From Oscillospiraceae bacterium (lineage in GTDB: Bacteria; Bacillota; Clostridia; Oscillospirales; Acutalibacteraceae), in assembly GCA_031262985.1 (NCBI GenBank), contig JAISGQ010000004.1, forward strand, positions 1 to 47,181: a stretch of DNA of 47,181 nucleotides, given 5' to 3'. Positions 1 through 8,441 of this stretch are shown one piece after another. A program made the position numbers and the translations under genes. How positions within the stretch are numbered: the first letter of the stretch is position 1; every line of letters starts with the position of its first letter. A model generated the notes under the pieces. It was not told the origin of the DNA, did no database searches, and saw only the letters and a program-made list of their open reading frames with translations.

Positions 1-98
1 ACTGCGCAGATTGTCATAATGATAACTTCGTACAGACTGTGTCTGACTTTCCGGCTTTGCCTCGGATCTGTGATGTTTTCTATATATTTTTGTATCAT
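1..98 (-). CDS. ISAs1-family transposase, N-terminal fragment (cut by window edge)
   Basis: Reading leftward from an ATG at 98 gives MIQKYIENITDPRQ, then SRKVRHSLYEVIIMTICA, with no stop before the window edge. The pattern of a short helix, DPR, a basic stretch and then a hydrophobic LYEVIIMTICA helix is the start of the DDE_Tnp_1-associated domain found at the N-terminus of ISAs1-family (H-repeat) transposases. A ribosome-binding site AAGAGGTG lies 8 to 9 bases upstream on the minus strand. Only 32 residues are visible, so whether the transposase is intact cannot be judged. The family assignment is from recognition of the N-terminal pattern; the DDE catalytic residues lie outside the window. 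Confidence 0.72.
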   Translation of the reverse strand, partial: MIQKYIENITDPRQSRKVRHSLYEVIIMTICA

Positions 99-191
99 GA
101 CAAAATCACCTCTTGACCATAATACAATAAATTCTCGTTTATGACAACTTATTTGTTTTTTACGGATTGTTTTTCATGCGTCAGCCGTGGG
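99..191 (-). mobile_element. Probable terminal region of the ISAs1-type element
   Basis: The 90 bases upstream of the transposase start contain no gene. On the minus strand the stretch beginning near 191 reads CACGGCTGACGCATG, which may be the element end because ISAs1-type termini commonly lie within about 100 bases of the start codon. The other end is outside the window, so neither the inverted repeat nor a target duplication can be confirmed. Confidence 0.3.
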
Positions 192-204
192 TGTGTCAAT
201 AGTA

Positions 205-233
205 TTGAAACTTGGACACTTTTGTAGTATAAT
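205..233 (+). promoter_or_regulatory. Sigma-A-type promoter upstream of the rRNA methyltransferase gene
   Basis: TTGAAA at 205-210 and TATAAT at 228-233 are separated by 17 bases. Transcription would start near 240 and leave a leader of about 270 bases before the TTG start at 513. Confidence 0.6.
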
Positions 234-512
234 ATTGACATTCTCAGTTTAAATAGGCTCTCTGCTATAGGATGATACAAAACATACATTACAGCAACGG
301 ACAAACGGTCGTTTGTCGCCGTACACGGTTCAACGATGCCGGAGGAGAGATATCTCCTACTCATGCCGATTGTGAATGCAACGCACACAGGGAACTTTCG
401 TAGTAAATCTGTGTGCGTTACATTACGACCTGCTTATACTTACGGTTAACGCAATCTGAATATTACAGTTCTATGAGATTCTAATCAGATAAATAAGAAT
501 GGAGGTCGGCAT
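234..512 (+). other. Long structured leader/intergenic region
   Basis: No convincing gene is present. Two inverted repeats stand out. One is GACAAACG at 300-307 facing CGTTTGTC at 310-317. The other is a longer imperfect stem with arms 375-390 and 409-424, which has 15 of 16 complementary bases around an 18-base loop. No run of U follows the second stem, so it is not a standard terminator. It could be an RNA leader structure, an operator or a small palindromic mobile repeat. I recognise no riboswitch family. A GGAGG site at 501-505 ends the region. Confidence 0.4.
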
Positions 513-1904
513 TTGCAGGAGAAAAAAATCGCTCTGCCGGATTTATTTCTCGGCAGAATGAAACAGCTGCTCGGGGAGGACGACTACGCGGAGTTCGTGA
601 GTACCTGCTCCGCTCCCCACTACAGGGGAATACGGATTAACACACTGAAATTTCCCCTCGAAAACGCGGACAAGCTGGGGCTTACACTGCAAACTACCCC
701 ATTTTCAGATGAGGGCTTTCTCGTTTTATCCGATGAAAAATTCGGAGCTATGCCGCTCTACCACGCGGGTGCGTTCTACTCGCAAGAGCCGTCCGCCATG
801 TCCGCAGTGACCGCCCTCGACCCCCGTAAGGGCGAACGCATACTCAATATGTGTGCCTCCCCGGGAGGAAAGTCCACCCACATAGCGGCAAAGCTCGCGG
901 GAGAAGGTATGCTGTGGAGCAACGAGTACGTTCGCACACGAATCCCGCCGCTGCTCTCCAACCTCGAGAGGATGGGAGTGAGAAACTCCGTGGTTTCATC
1001 CCTGTCTCCCTCCGCTCTCGCCGAGAGGTTCGCGGGGTGCTTCGACCGCGTACTCGCCGACGCTCCCTGCTCAGGAGAAGGAATGATGCGCCGCGACGGC
1101 GTCGCCGTCGCCGAGTGGTCGTATGAACACGTCCTCTCTTGCGCGAACAGGCAGAAGGCTATACTAAGCGACTGCGCGAAATGCGTTCGGGAAGGAGGAA
1201 TACTGGTCTACTCCACCTGCACCTTTTCGAGGGAGGAGAATGAGGAGGTAATTCTCAGCTTTCTCGAAAGCCACCCCGATTTCGTCCTCCAACCGATTGA
1301 TTCGCCGTTCGGGAGGAGCGGCATGAACATAAGCGATAAATTCGACCTAACGCAGACGAGGCGAATCTACCCCATGGACGGCGGGGAAGGGCATTTTGTC
1401 GCGAAAATGAAGAAAGTCGGCGGGGCTTCCGCGCCGATTTCCCTACATAATAAAAAGAGCGGAACAGCCCGAAAAAATGAGACTGCCGATTGCTCCGACG
1501 GCATGGTGAGGGAGTTTTTCAGCTCCTGCTTTAAACATAAACCTGTCGGCGCAATAAGGGAGTTCGGCGGCAAGCTCTACCTCATTCCCAATGAGGAGTT
1601 TGACGTCGCCAAGGGGAGCATACGCGCAGGAGTACTCATCGGAGAGGTGAGGAAAAACCGAATTATTCCCGCTCACTCGCTTTTTACCGCCTTCGGGAAG
1701 GGCGATTTCACGCTGTCGGTCGATTTAGAGCCGAACGGTGAGGAGATAAGAAAATTCCTCCTCGGTGAGGAAATTTCAGCTCCCGCCGAATTTTCGGGCT
1801 ACTGCGCGGTGTGTTGCGGCGGACTTACCATGGGTTTCGGCAAATGTTCAAACGGCAGGCTGAAAAACCATTATCCCAAGGGACTCAGGGTGAACGTATA
1901 TTGA
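513..1904 (+). CDS. RsmF/YebU-like 16S rRNA (cytosine-C5)-methyltransferase
   Basis: This is a SAM-dependent RNA m5C methyltransferase of the NOL1/NOP2/Sun family, 463 residues. The SAM-binding motif CASPGGKST lies at about 114-122. The motif IV loop DAPCSGEG at 183-190 carries Cys186, and motif VI STC ends in Cys236. These two cysteines are the release and nucleophile residues in the family. Residues from about 330 to the end form the RsmF-type C-terminal extension with a PUA-like tail, which supports a small-subunit rRNA target in Firmicutes. The start is TTG at 513, preceded at a good distance by GGAGG (501-505). An overlapping downstream reading frame begins inside this gene, but its likely true start lies beyond the stop. 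The exact cytosine modified cannot be read from sequence. Confidence 0.9.
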   Translation: MQEKKIALPDLFLGRMKQLLGEDDYAEFVSTCSAPHYRGIRINTLKFPLENADKLGLTLQTTPFSDEGFLVLSDEKFGAMPLYHAGAFYSQEPSAMSAVTALDPRKGERILNMCASPGGKSTHIAAKLAGEGMLWSNEYVRTRIPPLLSNLERMGVRNSVVSSLSPSALAERFAGCFDRVLADAPCSGEGMMRRDGVAVAEWSYEHVLSCANRQKAILSDCAKCVREGGILVYSTCTFSREENEEVILSFLESHPDFVLQPIDSPFGRSGMNISDKFDLTQTRRIYPMDGGEGHFVAKMKKVGGASAPISLHNKKSGTARKNETADCSDGMVREFFSSCFKHKPVGAIREFGGKLYLIPNEEFDVAKGSIRAGVLIGEVRKNRIIPAHSLFTAFGKGDFTLSVDLEPNGEEIRKFLLGEEISAPAEFSGYCAVCCGGLTMGFGKCSNGRLKNHYPKGLRVNVY

Positions 1905-1942
1905 TACTACTGCTATATATATGTATAAGGAGTGAATTTAAC

Positions 1943-3985
1943 GTGTCAGCTTTATTTATGAATGTGTTTTTATCAATTTTTGCAGTAATTTTGCGGTGTT
2001 TTATCTACTTTGTCATCTCATACATCATTGCCCATACAGTAGTCAAGCTCAGAGCAGTACTGCCCGCAATGGCTGTGATAACGCTGATATACGCGGTGTC
2101 ACTCTTCTTCTACGGCGAGCCGGCAATAAATCATATTACCGCCATGTTCGCCGTTTCCGCGTACACATTTGTATCGTTTGTAAAACTATCGAAAAGCAAG
2201 GCGGCTCTGCACTGCCAAATGACCGACATTTACTCGAAAAAGATTATAACGGCGTATGTGTTTTTCCTGATTATCCTCGTATCTGTGGGGATTCTTCAAA
2301 ATCATCCCGTTATTTCAGTCTACTCCGTTGCTTTGGTGAGTATATCCTTTGCTTGCTCGTTCGCAAGCGTTCTCACTGTAGTTTTCTCGAAAAACTACGG
2401 CAAGGTGTACTACCGAAGAATCTACCAAGCGACGTCTCTCAGAGGAGTTGTCTCCTCGGCGACTGTGCGGAGATGGGCTACATACAGCAAGAAGAAGAAA
2501 GCCAAAGGGGAGCATCAGAAAACCCTCAGAGTGCATGACCTGCTTTGCAGGATGTGCGAACAAGGCGAGCTTATTCTGTGGGAGGGCGAGGACGAACGAT
2601 ACTACTTCCTCCCCGGCTACGACAGGAAACTAAAGGCGTTTCTGAAAAATAAGCTCATGAGCGTAAACTTCATCCCGACAGAGGAAATTCTTATGGAGAA
2701 ATCGCTGTTTGTCCCCTTCACTCCCAACGACCTCGAGCTATTTCTCGCGGAGAATATATCGAACCTCCTTATCGGTCACAGAGACGGAAAGCCCATCCTC
2801 GCTCTCTCGCAAGCGCAGGAGGAGGGCGGTCTGTGCGAATACTGCAAGGCTCATGTAGACGCGCTGATAAAGCGCGGCACGGGAAATTTTTGTTCCAATG
2901 AGTGTGCGCGTCTAATGGAGGAATTAGCGGGAGTAAAGCTCCCTGCGCTTACAGGCGGCAACTCCTCCTCCACTTATGAAGCGGAGGGTATCGCTCCGTG
3001 CGTCTTTGACGAAAAGGCGCAGGATACCTTCCTCCTCGCAACATCGGGAGAGGTGTTTCGCCGCGCCGCAGAAAACAATGTTATGCTTAAAATTGAAGTC
3101 CCCTATGACCAATATGAGGAAATTGTACTCTCGGCAAAAGACGGGTTTAAGGAGAATATAATTCCTGCCGTCCTAACTCTCGCACAGGCGAGGAGCATAG
3201 CGCGGTTCGCCCTGTCTCCGCGTATCGGCATCAGCGAAAACGGACTTGTGATATGCACTAACCCGAAAGGGATTACTGCAGAGGTAATGCAGTCGGTCAA
3301 AACCGGCTCCCACTCCTTCGCTGCAGTAGAACTGAGCCTGAAGCTTGATTCAAGCTCCGGCGGCTCTGCGGGCAGCAATCTCGCGGCTATGGTCTCCTCC
3401 GATGTTGTTGAGGGAGTAGCGAAGAAGCTGTTCTCCTCCTCCCTCAAGGGAGTGCGGGCGGGAGTGGGAATAGGTCTTGCGGCGGCGGCACTCTTTAACT
3501 ACCGCGATTTCGCCAACTACTTCTCCGGCAATATTTCGGGCAAGCAATTAGCTGTGAACGTATCCGGCGCGGGCGTAGGCGCAGTGGCGGGAGGCGTGGC
3601 AAGCTCCTTCCTCGGAATCATCCCCGGGCTGATAGTGGGCGGGCTTGCGGGAGCGGCTACTGATGCTATTGTTGCGATGTTCGCCTCCTCGGACGGGCAG
3701 AAGGCGCAGATTGTCCTCCTTAGGGAGCTTCGCATACTTGCGCGCGACTATATGCTCGGGGATGAGGAGATAAAGGAGATACTCTCGTTTTTGCTCCGGC
3801 AGGATTCGGGGAGCTTAATACTCGGCATAACTAAAGCGGACAACCCCTACAAAGCGGCGGCGAAGGTAATTATGCCGGCTGTTGGGAGATGTATGAAAAG
3901 CAGGCGCGATAATTCCATAGTTAATTTAGGGCAACACCGCACAAATGGCGGTGAGTATATTGGCGAGAGAATTTTTTTGTCATAA
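1943..3985 (+). CDS. Unrecognised membrane protein with Cys4 knuckle and glycine-zipper C-terminus
   Basis: I do not recognise this 680-residue protein. The start chosen is GTG at 1943 because AAGGAG sits at 1927-1932; an upstream ATG at 1811 would overlap the methyltransferase by 94 bases. About five hydrophobic segments occupy residues 5-147. A basic linker (KKKKAKGEHQK) follows, then a cytosolic part with a CxxC...CxxxC knuckle at Cys298, 301, 317 and 321, like small zinc ribbons. Residues from about 495 to 590 are rich in Gly/Ala zippers (GAGVGAVAGGVASSFLG), resembling membrane-inserting glycine zippers. The last 17 residues are encoded by an inserted MITE (3930-4090), so the native C-terminus has probably been replaced. 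Gene spacing suggests co-transcription with the methyltransferase. A stress or envelope function is possible but would be a guess. Confidence 0.7.
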   Translation: MSALFMNVFLSIFAVILRCFIYFVISYIIAHTVVKLRAVLPAMAVITLIYAVSLFFYGEPAINHITAMFAVSAYTFVSFVKLSKSKAALHCQMTDIYSKKIITAYVFFLIILVSVGILQNHPVISVYSVALVSISFACSFASVLTVVFSKNYGKVYYRRIYQATSLRGVVSSATVRRWATYSKKKKAKGEHQKTLRVHDLLCRMCEQGELILWEGEDERYYFLPGYDRKLKAFLKNKLMSVNFIPTEEILMEKSLFVPFTPNDLELFLAENISNLLIGHRDGKPILALSQAQEEGGLCEYCKAHVDALIKRGTGNFCSNECARLMEELAGVKLPALTGGNSSSTYEAEGIAPCVFDEKAQDTFLLATSGEVFRRAAENNVMLKIEVPYDQYEEIVLSAKDGFKENIIPAVLTLAQARSIARFALSPRIGISENGLVICTNPKGITAEVMQSVKTGSHSFAAVELSLKLDSSSGGSAGSNLAAMVSSDVVEGVAKKLFSSSLKGVRAGVGIGLAAAALFNYRDFANYFSGNISGKQLAVNVSGAGVGAVAGGVASSFLGIIPGLIVGGLAGAATDAIVAMFASSDGQKAQIVLLRELRILARDYMLGDEEIKEILSFLLRQDSGSLILGITKADNPYKAAAKVIMPAVGRCMKSRRDNSIVNLGQHRTNGGEYIGERIFLS

Positions 3986-4090
3986 CACACAAAAAGCGCA
4001 GGCAATACTTGGTGTATTAACGAGCATTTTTGTGTGTTATGGCGGAAAATAATCCGCCAAGATGCTCACCGGGCTTTGTGCGGTGTTGTC
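3930..4090. mobile_element. MITE-like element inserted at the 3' end of the preceding gene
   Basis: The ends are imperfect inverted repeats. GGCAACACCGCACAAA at 3930-3945 matches the complement of 4075-4090 in 15 of 16 positions, and similarity continues inward (GGTGAGTAT against GGTGAGCAT). Inner arms CATAACACACAAAAA and its complement also pair, so the whole element folds on itself. TTAG flanks both sides (3926-3929 and 4091-4094), consistent with a target duplication of 3-4 bases. It encodes no protein of its own. Confidence 0.75.
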
Positions 4091-4123
4091 TTAGTATAAC
4101 AAAGCCACTATCTGAAACGGTTA

Positions 4124-4152
4124 TTGTAATTCAGACATTTTGGTGCTATAAT
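4124..4152 (+). promoter_or_regulatory. Promoter of the serine hydrolase gene
   Basis: TTGTAA at 4124-4129 and TATAAT at 4147-4152 are 17 bases apart. Transcription would begin about 45 bases before the ATG at 4204. It lies just outside the MITE. Confidence 0.6.
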
Positions 4153-4203
4153 TTACGTTAGCATTTACAAAGCCGTTATAGACGGATTATGCGGAGGTAA
4201 CAC

Positions 4204-5646
4204 ATGAGGAAGATTATTGCGTCAGGACTGGCTATACTGCTCCTAACACTGCTCGCGGTATCGGTAACCGCAGACGAATTGTCAACTGCAAACACTGCAA
4301 ATACTGCGAGTGCAATCGGCGGCACCTCAGCTGAGGAGTTAGAGCAGTTCATACAAACGGAGTTTGCCAAAACGCATATTCCCGGCATGAGCGTTTCGAT
4401 TGTTGATGCCGACAGCACCTTGTTCACCGGCACATACGGAAACGTCAGCGACACGCGAACCTCTTTTATCCTCGGCTCAATTACCAAGTCGTTCACTGCT
4501 GTCGCTATAATGCAATTAGCCGAGCAGGGTCTGGTAGACGTAAACAGCCCTTTTGTCACATATCTGCCCGAGGAGGAGAAAAACGCGAACAGTAAGACGA
4601 CAGTAAAGCAACTCCTCAACCACACAAGCGGAATACGGACATATAAAACGCCGAAGAATTACAGTACATCTGCCGAGACCTCGCCATACGAATATTCCAA
4701 TAGCGGCTACGGCTTGTTAGGGAAGATAGTCGAGCGTGTGTCCGGCATGGATTACGGCTCCTATATCAAAAAGCACATTTTTGAGCCTTTGGGCATGACG
4801 CGCAGTTATGTTTCGCTAAAAGATGCCAAGGCAGCCGGATTTATGGCAGACGGGTATCGAAACTACTTCGGCATCATGGTTAAGCAGGATATGCCGTACC
4901 CCTACGGCGAGATTAACCAGTGGCTTAACCTGCCTGCGGGTTACATCATCTCCTGCACCGAGGATATGGGCAAGTACCTACAGGCGTACCTCAACCAAGG
5001 GGAGGGTATTCTCACGCCGGAGAGCGTCAACACCATGATGAGCGGTCAAGTTGATTTTCTGGGTACCTATCAGTACGGCATGGGTTGGATGACGGACTTG
5101 CGTGCAAATGAGAAGATGTATGTCCACGGCGGCAATGTGGAAAACTTCACTACATATATGCACATACTGCCCGAGCGTGGTATCGCTATTGTAGTACTGA
5201 CTAACACCTGCGACTTATTTATCGCGAATAATATGATGGTGCAATTGGCAGACAATCTCGCTTACAAGGTTATGGGAGCTGACACCGTGGAAATCGGGGC
5301 GGCGGACTATTGGCAGTCTCATCTCCTAATCAACGCGGCACTCTTTATCGTCCTGCTGATAGGTCTGCTGCCGCTTTTGACGCTTAAGAGATGGCGCAGG
5401 AAAAACCGTGAGCATATATGCACCTCCGGCATCGTAAGTTTGGTCGCTCTCCACGCAGTCCTGCCTACACTGATTTTGCCGATTATCCCGATACTCGGCA
5501 TACCGCTGTCGGTGATACGCGGCTTTGTGCCGGACATATTCGTCGTACTGTTGGTTAGCAGTGGTCTCTTGTACTTGACAGGAGTGCTGAAAGTCGGCTC
5601 TGTAGCCGCGTCACGGCTCAACCGCCGAAGAAGTATAATAGAATAA
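4204..5646 (+). CDS. Membrane-anchored serine hydrolase (class C beta-lactamase/PBP4-type fold)
   Basis: The 480-residue protein belongs to the beta-lactamase class C / penicillin-binding-protein-like serine hydrolases. A signal peptide or N-terminal anchor occupies residues 3-22. The catalytic set is visible: SITK with Ser92 and Lys95, YSN at 164-166 and HGG at 308-310. The C-terminus has three to four hydrophobic helices between residues about 372 and 460, ending in a basic tail. This architecture, an extracellular hydrolase followed by C-terminal membrane helices, is common in Firmicutes proteins of unknown substrate, so beta-lactamase activity should not be assumed. D-alanyl peptide or ester hydrolysis is possible. 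GGAGG at 4193-4197 supports the start. It has its own promoter and appears monocistronic. Confidence 0.82.
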   Translation: MRKIIASGLAILLLTLLAVSVTADELSTANTANTASAIGGTSAEELEQFIQTEFAKTHIPGMSVSIVDADSTLFTGTYGNVSDTRTSFILGSITKSFTAVAIMQLAEQGLVDVNSPFVTYLPEEEKNANSKTTVKQLLNHTSGIRTYKTPKNYSTSAETSPYEYSNSGYGLLGKIVERVSGMDYGSYIKKHIFEPLGMTRSYVSLKDAKAAGFMADGYRNYFGIMVKQDMPYPYGEINQWLNLPAGYIISCTEDMGKYLQAYLNQGEGILTPESVNTMMSGQVDFLGTYQYGMGWMTDLRANEKMYVHGGNVENFTTYMHILPERGIAIVVLTNTCDLFIANNMMVQLADNLAYKVMGADTVEIGAADYWQSHLLINAALFIVLLIGLLPLLTLKRWRRKNREHICTSGIVSLVALHAVLPTLILPIIPILGIPLSVIRGFVPDIFVVLLVSSGLLYLTGVLKVGSVAASRLNRRRSIIE

Positions 5647-5702
5647 ATATTGCTCCGACAACCAAACCTTTCCTAAAATTTATAAATTTATAAAAAAAAG
5701 CC

Positions 5703-5731
5703 TTGCATAAATGTTCCATATCTGCTAGAAT
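5703..5731 (+). promoter_or_regulatory. Promoter of rpmB
   Basis: TTGCAT at 5703-5708 and TAGAAT at 5726-5731 are spaced by 17 bases, about 40 bases ahead of the ribosomal protein start. Confidence 0.65.
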
Positions 5732-5773
5732 ACTCACGTTGCATAATGATTATCTCAAAGGAGGTGCGGATTC

Positions 5774-5962
5774 ATGGCAAAGTGTGAAATCTGCGGCAAG
5801 GGAATTTCTTTCGGTATTCGTCAGTCTCACTCTCACAGACGTTCTAACAGAACGTGGAAACCAAACGTCAGACGTGTAAAAGCTGTCGTAAATGGCACTC
5901 CTAAGAGAGTTAACGCTTGTACTCGTTGCCTTCGTTCAGGCAAGGTTACAAGAGCCGTATAG
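5774..5962 (+). CDS. rpmB: 50S ribosomal protein L28, zinc-binding form
   Basis: The 62-residue basic protein has the L28 hallmark MAKCEICGKG at the start and SHSHRRSNRTWKPN in the middle. Two cysteine pairs, Cys4/Cys7 and Cys49/Cys52, make it the zinc-ribbon (C+) type rather than the cysteine-free paralogue made under zinc limitation. It is part of the large ribosomal subunit. A near-perfect AAAGGAGGTG precedes the ATG. It stands alone between its own promoter and a terminator, which is usual for rpmB in Clostridia. Confidence 0.97.
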   Translation: MAKCEICGKGISFGIRQSHSHRRSNRTWKPNVRRVKAVVNGTPKRVNACTRCLRSGKVTRAV

Positions 5963-5977
5963 TTTGTTTGCTCAGTC

Positions 5978-6018
5978 CACCCCGCCGTTTTGTTTCGGCG
6001 GGGTGTTTTACTTTTATT
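5978..6018 (+). terminator. Rho-independent terminator of rpmB
   Basis: CACCCCGCCG at 5978-5987 pairs with CGGCGGGGTG at 5996-6005 around an 8-base loop, followed by a T-rich stretch. Confidence 0.9.
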
Positions 6019-6190
6019 GTTGTTTATCCCCCCAACCCATTTGCTAACAGGTAATCTTGCAAAAAATCATATGTCATCCATGAGTTTTTTCAAAATACAG
6101 AATTCTTCCTCACTATAATTTCCGGATTGAGATGACTATCAACATTAACAAACCGTCACATGTCCGCAGCATACTACCGGCTCTGCAGGT

Positions 6191-6292
6191 AGTATGCTGA
6201 ATTAACTTCCTAACAATCAAGCCGCCACAGGCTAAAACTGCACAAATCAAAGCTTTTCGCCTGTGTTTTCTTGTTGTTTTCTAAGTTAATTA
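6191..6292 (+). repeat. MITE-like repeat, copy A
   Basis: This copy shares the frame of copies B and C: AATTAACT near the left end, CAATCAAG, a CACAGGC/GCCTGTG-type internal stem, AATCAAAGC and the conserved right end TTCTTGTTGTTTTCTAAGTT. The terminal TATAAT seen in copies B and C is missing here. The orientation is taken as that of copy B. Confidence 0.7.
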
Positions 6293-6367
6293 CTGCTCCA
6301 ACAATAAATCACGCCGAATACATCCATTTTGTATCTGTAACCAACAAACCGATTTGCAATTTAATCA

Positions 6368-6396
6368 TTGAATTTTTCGCTAAAATCTGATAAAAT
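6368..6396 (+). promoter_or_regulatory. Promoter of the hybrid histidine kinase gene
   Basis: TTGAAT at 6368-6373 and TAAAAT at 6391-6396 are separated by 17 bases, giving a leader of about 115 bases. Confidence 0.5.
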
Positions 6397-6519
6397 ATAT
6401 CCATAAGATAGGGTATCTTTTTTTAAGTACCCATACAACCTCAAGACGAAGCGAAGAGATGGTAGTTAAGTCGCGTTGATTTGCTACGCAAAATCTCAGA
6501 TGCGGAAAGGTGATTTACG

Positions 6520-8409
6520 TTGAAAAATCGAACTCAAATATCCTCCAAAGGATCGTCTTCGCCTAAGAAGCTTACGGGGTTTTATGTCATTGACTTGGTT
6601 TTTATCGGGATGGCTACGTTTATCGTGCTGATTGCCGTATTGACTGCATATTACGGCAGAGAATCGACGCAAATGATGGAAAATTCAGCGCGTTCGCGTT
6701 TGGTTAACGCCGCAAATGCCGCTGTTTTGATTGCTACCGCCGAGGAGCTTGAGCAGATTCGCACAAGTGAGGATCTACATACTGATATAGCTAATGATTT
6801 GAAGTATCGCATGATGCAATTTGCTAACAACAACGAATTGCGGTGGGTCTACTATGTGCGCCCCGGGCAGGACGGACTAAACTACTATATCATGGATAAT
6901 GATACAGACCCCGAAAAAAGTGTGACGCCCGAAGTAGAATTTACCGATGATTCTGCGTCCGTTCAAGCTTTTCGCGGAATCACCGCCGCCACTCAATTCG
7001 GGGAATTTTCCGATGTTGAATATTTGCTGGATATCAACGCCGTTGTCAATTTGGATGATACGGAGTATTATTTATCCGGCTACGCGCCCGTTTATGACGA
7101 AAACGGCGAAATTTACTGCATTGTCGGTGTTGATATTCTTTCAGACGCGCTGATTAACCACAATAACGCCATGATGCTTGTGATGATATTGCAGATTATC
7201 AGTACAATAGGCGTGTTAATAACCGGCATTATCTCCTCAAAAATATATCGAAAGCGCGTGGCGGAAAGCTTATTTGCCAACCAAGCTAAGAGCGTGTTTT
7301 TATCTAATATGAGTCACGAAATAAGGACGCCGATGAACGCGGTTATCGGCATGACACAATTGGCTCTTCGAGACAAAAGCGTTGACAAGAAAGATGAGTA
7401 TCTGGGTAAAATAAAAACCGCCTCCCATCATCTTCTGGGAATCATCAATGATGTTTTGGATATGTCGAAAATTGACGCGAATAAAATGGAGCTGGCACAC
7501 GTTGAGTTTAGCTTAAGAGAGCTATTCCGCCGCGTCTCGGTCGTCTTTGGTCAGGCGGTGGACGATAAGAAGCAACGCCTTCATCTCAGCTTTGACGAAG
7601 AGATTCCTCACCTACTGCTCGGCGACGAGCAACGCTTTATGCAGGTTATTACAAATATCGTTTCAAACGCCGTAAAATTCACACCGGAATACGGAGAAAT
7701 CTCGCTTTGTGCGAAGCTGGAAGAAAAGGATGAAAGCATATGCCGTATCCGTATCGAGGTGACAGATACGGGAATCGGAATCTCGCCGGAGCAACAAAAA
7801 AAGCTTTTCCAAGCGTTTGAACAAGCAGATAATAATATCTCCCGCAAGTTTGGGGGAACGGGACTCGGTCTGGCTCTCTCCAAACAATTCATTGAGATGA
7901 TGGGCGGTCGGATAGCGGTGCAGTCCGAACTCGGTCATGGCAGCACCTTCTCATTCGATTGTCAGTTTGAGATTTCAAAAAGCAAACGCTCGGCGCATGA
8001 TGCCGATGAAGCTTCGGATGATGAAACTCCTGATTTTACCGATTATGTAATTTTGCTGGCAGAGGATATTGAGATTAACCGAGAAATCGTAAGAGCGGTT
8101 CTTTTGCCTACGGGAATTACTATACTGGAGGCAGAAAACGGGGAATCTGCCGTATCCACATTCGAAAAAAATGATGTTGATCTTATTTTTATGGATATAC
8201 AAATGCCCGATATAGATGGTTATGAGGCGACGAGGCGGATTCGAAAACTCCCGCGCAAAACTGCAAAAACCGTTCCGATTATTGCGATGACGGCAAACGT
8301 CTTTAAAAAGGATATTGACCTTTGCTTAGCCGCGGGAATGAATGAGCATCTGGGAAAACCGATTGATTTTTCGCAGATGATCGGCGTGTTGAAGAAGTAT
8401 CTGAAATAA
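6520..8409 (+). CDS. Hybrid sensor histidine kinase with receiver domain
   Basis: The 629-residue protein has a transmembrane helix at about 22-46 and a Cache-like extracellular sensor at about 47-212 (YYVRPGQDG...GVDILSDA). A second helix lies at about 217-241. The HisKA domain carries His266 in SHEIRTPMN. The ATPase domain has Asn383, DTGIG at 416-420 and GGTGLGL at 445-451. A C-terminal receiver has AED near 514-516, Asp559 as phosphoacceptor and Lys613. The internal receiver suggests a multistep phosphorelay, but no partner response regulator or Hpt gene is adjacent, so it is an orphan here. The start is TTG at 6520, preceded by GGAAAGGTG. The ligand is unknown. Confidence 0.93.
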   Translation: MKNRTQISSKGSSSPKKLTGFYVIDLVFIGMATFIVLIAVLTAYYGRESTQMMENSARSRLVNAANAAVLIATAEELEQIRTSEDLHTDIANDLKYRMMQFANNNELRWVYYVRPGQDGLNYYIMDNDTDPEKSVTPEVEFTDDSASVQAFRGITAATQFGEFSDVEYLLDINAVVNLDDTEYYLSGYAPVYDENGEIYCIVGVDILSDALINHNNAMMLVMILQIISTIGVLITGIISSKIYRKRVAESLFANQAKSVFLSNMSHEIRTPMNAVIGMTQLALRDKSVDKKDEYLGKIKTASHHLLGIINDVLDMSKIDANKMELAHVEFSLRELFRRVSVVFGQAVDDKKQRLHLSFDEEIPHLLLGDEQRFMQVITNIVSNAVKFTPEYGEISLCAKLEEKDESICRIRIEVTDTGIGISPEQQKKLFQAFEQADNNISRKFGGTGLGLALSKQFIEMMGGRIAVQSELGHGSTFSFDCQFEISKSKRSAHDADEASDDETPDFTDYVILLAEDIEINREIVRAVLLPTGITILEAENGESAVSTFEKNDVDLIFMDIQMPDIDGYEATRRIRKLPRKTAKTVPIIAMTANVFKKDIDLCLAAGMNEHLGKPIDFSQMIGVLKKYLK

Positions 8410-8441
8410 GCTTTAATTGGGGTTGCTACTACGGCAATTAA

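Larger units (their letters stand above)
6019..6519. other. Gene-free 500-base stretch holding a hairpin, MITE copy A and the kinase promoter
   Basis: No intact gene is visible. A perfect 12-base inverted repeat lies at 6167-6178 and 6188-6199. MITE-like copy A follows directly. The kinase promoter is at 6368-6396. Between the promoter and the kinase start are about 120 bases with short complementary segments (GAGAT near 6456 with ATCTC near 6492), so the leader may be structured; I recognise no riboswitch class. Confidence 0.5.

Noticed and set aside
149-388. 79-codon frame on the minus strand in the methyltransferase leader
   Set aside because: No ribosome-binding site or family resemblance, and it runs through two inverted repeats and the promoter; chance frame.
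1811-1942. Upstream start for the unrecognised membrane protein
   Set aside because: It would overlap the methyltransferase by 94 bases without a ribosome-binding site, whereas GTG 1943 has a good one.
6095-6140. Short minus-strand stretch reading YSEEEFCILKKLMDDI
   Set aside because: It looks protein-like but is bounded by stops within a few codons; too short to call a pseudogene.
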